Assembly (NCBI GenBank): GCA_002454845.1 | Contig: DKJQ01000133.1 | Span: 13,921-21,594, forward strand | DNA: 7,674 nt | Reading direction: 5' to 3' | Source: Ignavibacteria bacterium UBA6688 | GTDB taxonomy: Bacteria > Bacteroidota > Ignavibacteria > UBA10030 | In this document: piece by piece, positions 6,492 through 7,674 of the stretch | Position numbering within the stretch: the first letter of the stretch is position 1 | How the letters are laid out: each line of letters opens with the position of its first letter | Made by a program: the position numbers and the translations under genes | Notes under the pieces: generated by a model | Told to the model about the DNA's origin: nothing | Seen by the model: the letters and a program-made list of their open reading frames with translations, nothing else | Database searches by the model: none

Positions 6492-6570
6492 GGACGCCTG
6501 CCGTGAAGGGAGATCAGGATGCCCGTGGATAAAAGTCCCGGGAGGTCGTGAAGAAACCGTCCGGGCAATG

Positions 6571-7518
6571 TCAGGCTTTTGATTCATTCTCCGTGATCGA
6601 AAGGAAGAATTCCTCGAGCGACCGTCGGGGGACGATCGCCTGAACTGAAACATTGTTCCGGACGAGAGCCCGGTTGAGTTGTGGCACACGATCGAACGGC
6701 ATCGAAACTTCGAAGGCATCGCCAATCTTCCGCACCGATGCCGCATACGGCTGTTTGCGCAGCACCTCTCGCAGCTTTCCTTTCGGTTCGCCACGGAGGA
6801 GCACATACGTCTCCCCTTCCTCCAGAAGCTTCTTCACCTCCCCCTGCGTCACAAGCTCCCCCTTGTTGATGATGGCCATCCGGTTTGCCACGAGTTCCAC
6901 TTCATTCAGGAGATGGGAAGAGAGGAGGATCGTTTTCTTCCGGTCATGAGCGAGGTGGTGTATAAGATCCCGGATTTCCTTCATCCCCTGCGGATCCAGC
7001 CCGTTGGTCGGTTCATCCAAAACCACCAGTTCCGGGTCGGAGAGGAGCGCCTGGGCGATACCGAGACGTTGTTTCATGCCGTGCGAGTAGGTCTTCACCG
7101 CGTCGGTGACCCGCCCCCCCAATCCGACCAATCCGAGCACTTCCAGAATACGTCTGCGGTTGGTCCCTCCGCTGAGGGCACCGACGATTTCAAGGTTTCG
7201 GTACGCTGAGAGGTACAGATAGAAATCCGGTTTTTCGACGATGCCTCCGACTGATTGGAGCGCGGCGCTCCGTTGTGTCCGGAGAGAATGACCGAACAAG
7301 TGTACGTCACCGTCGGTGGGTTTGATCAGGGAAAGCAACATGCGGATGGTGGTACTTTTTCCGGCGCCATTGGGGCCAAGGAACCCGAAGATATCGCCGC
7401 GGCGAACCTCAAGATTGAGGTTGCGAACGGCCCACCGCTGTTTAAACCGCTTGCTCAGATTGGCTGTTTGAAGGATGACGTCGGCTGACAAAGGACCGTG
7501 GGGTTGGTTGAACCTCAT
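6571..7518 (-). CDS. ABC transporter ATP-binding protein (BcrA/NatA-like)
   Basis: A 315-residue ATPase subunit that powers the adjacent ABC-2 permease. Residues 14-230 form one nucleotide-binding domain: Walker A GPNGAGKST (48-56), a Q-loop region IVEKPDFY with Glu at 95, the ABC signature YSHGM (144-148), Walker B LVVLDE (164-169) followed by PTNGLD, and the H-loop histidine H202 in LLSSH. YSHGM in place of LSGGQ, and Glu in the Q-loop, are common in the BcrA/EcsA-like group rather than signs of decay. A C-terminal 85-residue extension, also common in this group, ends in RRSLEEFFLSITE. ATG at 7518 is used. The open frame extends to 7647, but those residues are not family-like and would start inside a palindrome upstream of the predicted promoter. 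No clear Shine-Dalgarno precedes 7518, and GTG at 7527 is a possible alternative. It is first in the four-gene block, 79 nt before the permease gene. Confidence 0.96.
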   Translation of the reverse strand: MRFNQPHGPLSADVILQTANLSKRFKQRWAVRNLNLEVRRGDIFGFLGPNGAGKSTTIRMLLSLIKPTDGDVHLFGHSLRTQRSAALQSVGGIVEKPDFYLYLSAYRNLEIVGALSGGTNRRRILEVLGLVGLGGRVTDAVKTYSHGMKQRLGIAQALLSDPELVVLDEPTNGLDPQGMKEIRDLIHHLAHDRKKTILLSSHLLNEVELVANRMAIINKGELVTQGEVKKLLEEGETYVLLRGEPKGKLREVLRKQPYAASVRKIGDAFEVSMPFDRVPQLNRALVRNNVSVQAIVPRRSLEEFFLSITENESKA

Positions 7519-7548
7519 GCGCGTCACAACAACGTTGAAAACGTGGCC

Positions 7549-7577
7549 AATGTAGAAGTTATTTGAGGGAATTGCAA
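7549..7577 (-). promoter_or_regulatory. Candidate promoter of the ABC-symporter operon
   Basis: On the minus strand TTGCAA (7577-7572) and TACATT (7554-7549) are separated by 17 nt. Each matches its sigma70 consensus at four of six positions. Transcription would begin near 7542, leaving a leader of roughly 25 nt before ATG 7518. A small inverted repeat ACGTT-GAA-AACGT (7532-7544) lies at this predicted start and could be an operator or chance. Placement and spacing are good; box quality is only moderate. Confidence 0.4.
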
Positions 7578-7629
7578 GGTAAGCAGCGGGGGGGTAATGT
7601 CTCAGTTTCCATGGTAAAGAAATTTCACA

Positions 7630-7669
7630 CCTGCCCGCCGCACGCAAAGCTGTGCTTGCGGCAGGCGGG
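7630..7669. repeat. 40-bp imperfect palindrome, REP-like
   Basis: The two 20-base arms (7630-7649 and 7650-7669) meet at a central AGCT. Sixteen positions form Watson-Crick pairs, one is a G-T wobble and three are mismatched (7647/7652, 7643/7656, 7636/7663). The arms are GC-rich, built from CCTGCCCGCCGCACGC and GCTTGCGGCAGGCGGG. No run of T follows on either strand, so it is not a standard intrinsic terminator. Position outside genes, length and composition fit a dispersed REP-type intergenic palindrome, but only one copy is in the window. Confidence 0.5.
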
Positions 7670-7674
7670 GAGTT

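Noticed and set aside
6492..6806. N-terminal extension of the permease to 6806
   Set aside because: This stretch is the other-frame shadow of the ATPase gene, and the typical ABC-2 permease N-terminus begins at ATG 6491.
6571..7518. Degenerate ABC signature (YSHGM) and Glu in the Q-loop as signs of an inactive ATPase
   Set aside because: These variants are normal in the BcrA/EcsA-like group; Walker A, Walker B and the H-loop are all intact.
7519..7647. N-terminal extension of the ABC ATPase to an ATG at 7647
   Set aside because: The extra 43 residues are not family-like, would start inside the palindrome and would lie upstream of the predicted promoter. ATG 7518 gives the expected N-terminus.

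Overview
The window is a densely packed stretch of a Gram-negative bacterial chromosome. GC content is moderate to high, except for an AT-rich divergent promoter region near 2130-2230. It holds seven complete genes and one gene cut by the left edge. The Gram-negative call rests on an outer-membrane barrel-like protein, a LolA-like periplasmic protein, two predicted lipoprotein redox proteins and ordinary sigma70-type -35/-10 boxes. The gene styles would fit the Bacteroidota/Ignavibacteria-Chlorobi side of the tree, but no marker gene is present and this placement is weak. No rRNA, tRNA, CRISPR array, insertion sequence or phage gene was seen.

Left block (1-2203, minus strand): an apparent three-gene operon reads leftward. 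It encodes a di-heme oxidoreductase lipoprotein (DUF1111/DHOR family), then a small Tat-exported Rieske [2Fe-2S] lipoprotein, then a signal-peptide-bearing outer-membrane barrel-like protein that runs off the window. The genes are 10 nt apart and then overlap by 4 nt. The operon is preceded by a very good sigma70 promoter (TTGACA, 17 nt, TATATT). An 18-bp inverted repeat, ATTTAGGGTAGCCTAAAT, covers the end of the -10 box and the predicted transcription start. This repeat closely resembles the DtxR/IdeR iron-repressor box. The block therefore looks like a metal-repressed redox module of the cell envelope, and it is the most interesting item in the window.

Middle (2289-3413, plus strand): a soluble signalling protein with an N-terminal receiver domain fused to a histidine kinase core. 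It is transcribed divergently from the redox operon and shares a 159-bp intergenic region with it. No partner regulator is visible. It meets the next gene tail-to-tail with only 13 bp between stop codons.

Right block (3427-7577, minus strand): an apparent four-gene operon. In transcription order it encodes an ABC-2-type ATPase (BcrA/NatA-like), its membrane permease, a sodium:solute symporter (SSS family), and a LolA/RseB-fold-like secreted protein whose ATG overlaps the symporter stop (TGATG). The ATPase and permease would form one exporter or membrane-remodelling transporter. The symporter is a separate Na+-driven importer of unknown substrate. A plausible promoter lies just upstream of the ATPase gene, and a 40-bp imperfect palindrome of REP-like character lies beyond it at the right edge.

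There is no gene-free stretch longer than 300 bases. The two largest gaps are 2130-2288 (promoter and operator) and 7519-7674 (promoter and palindrome).
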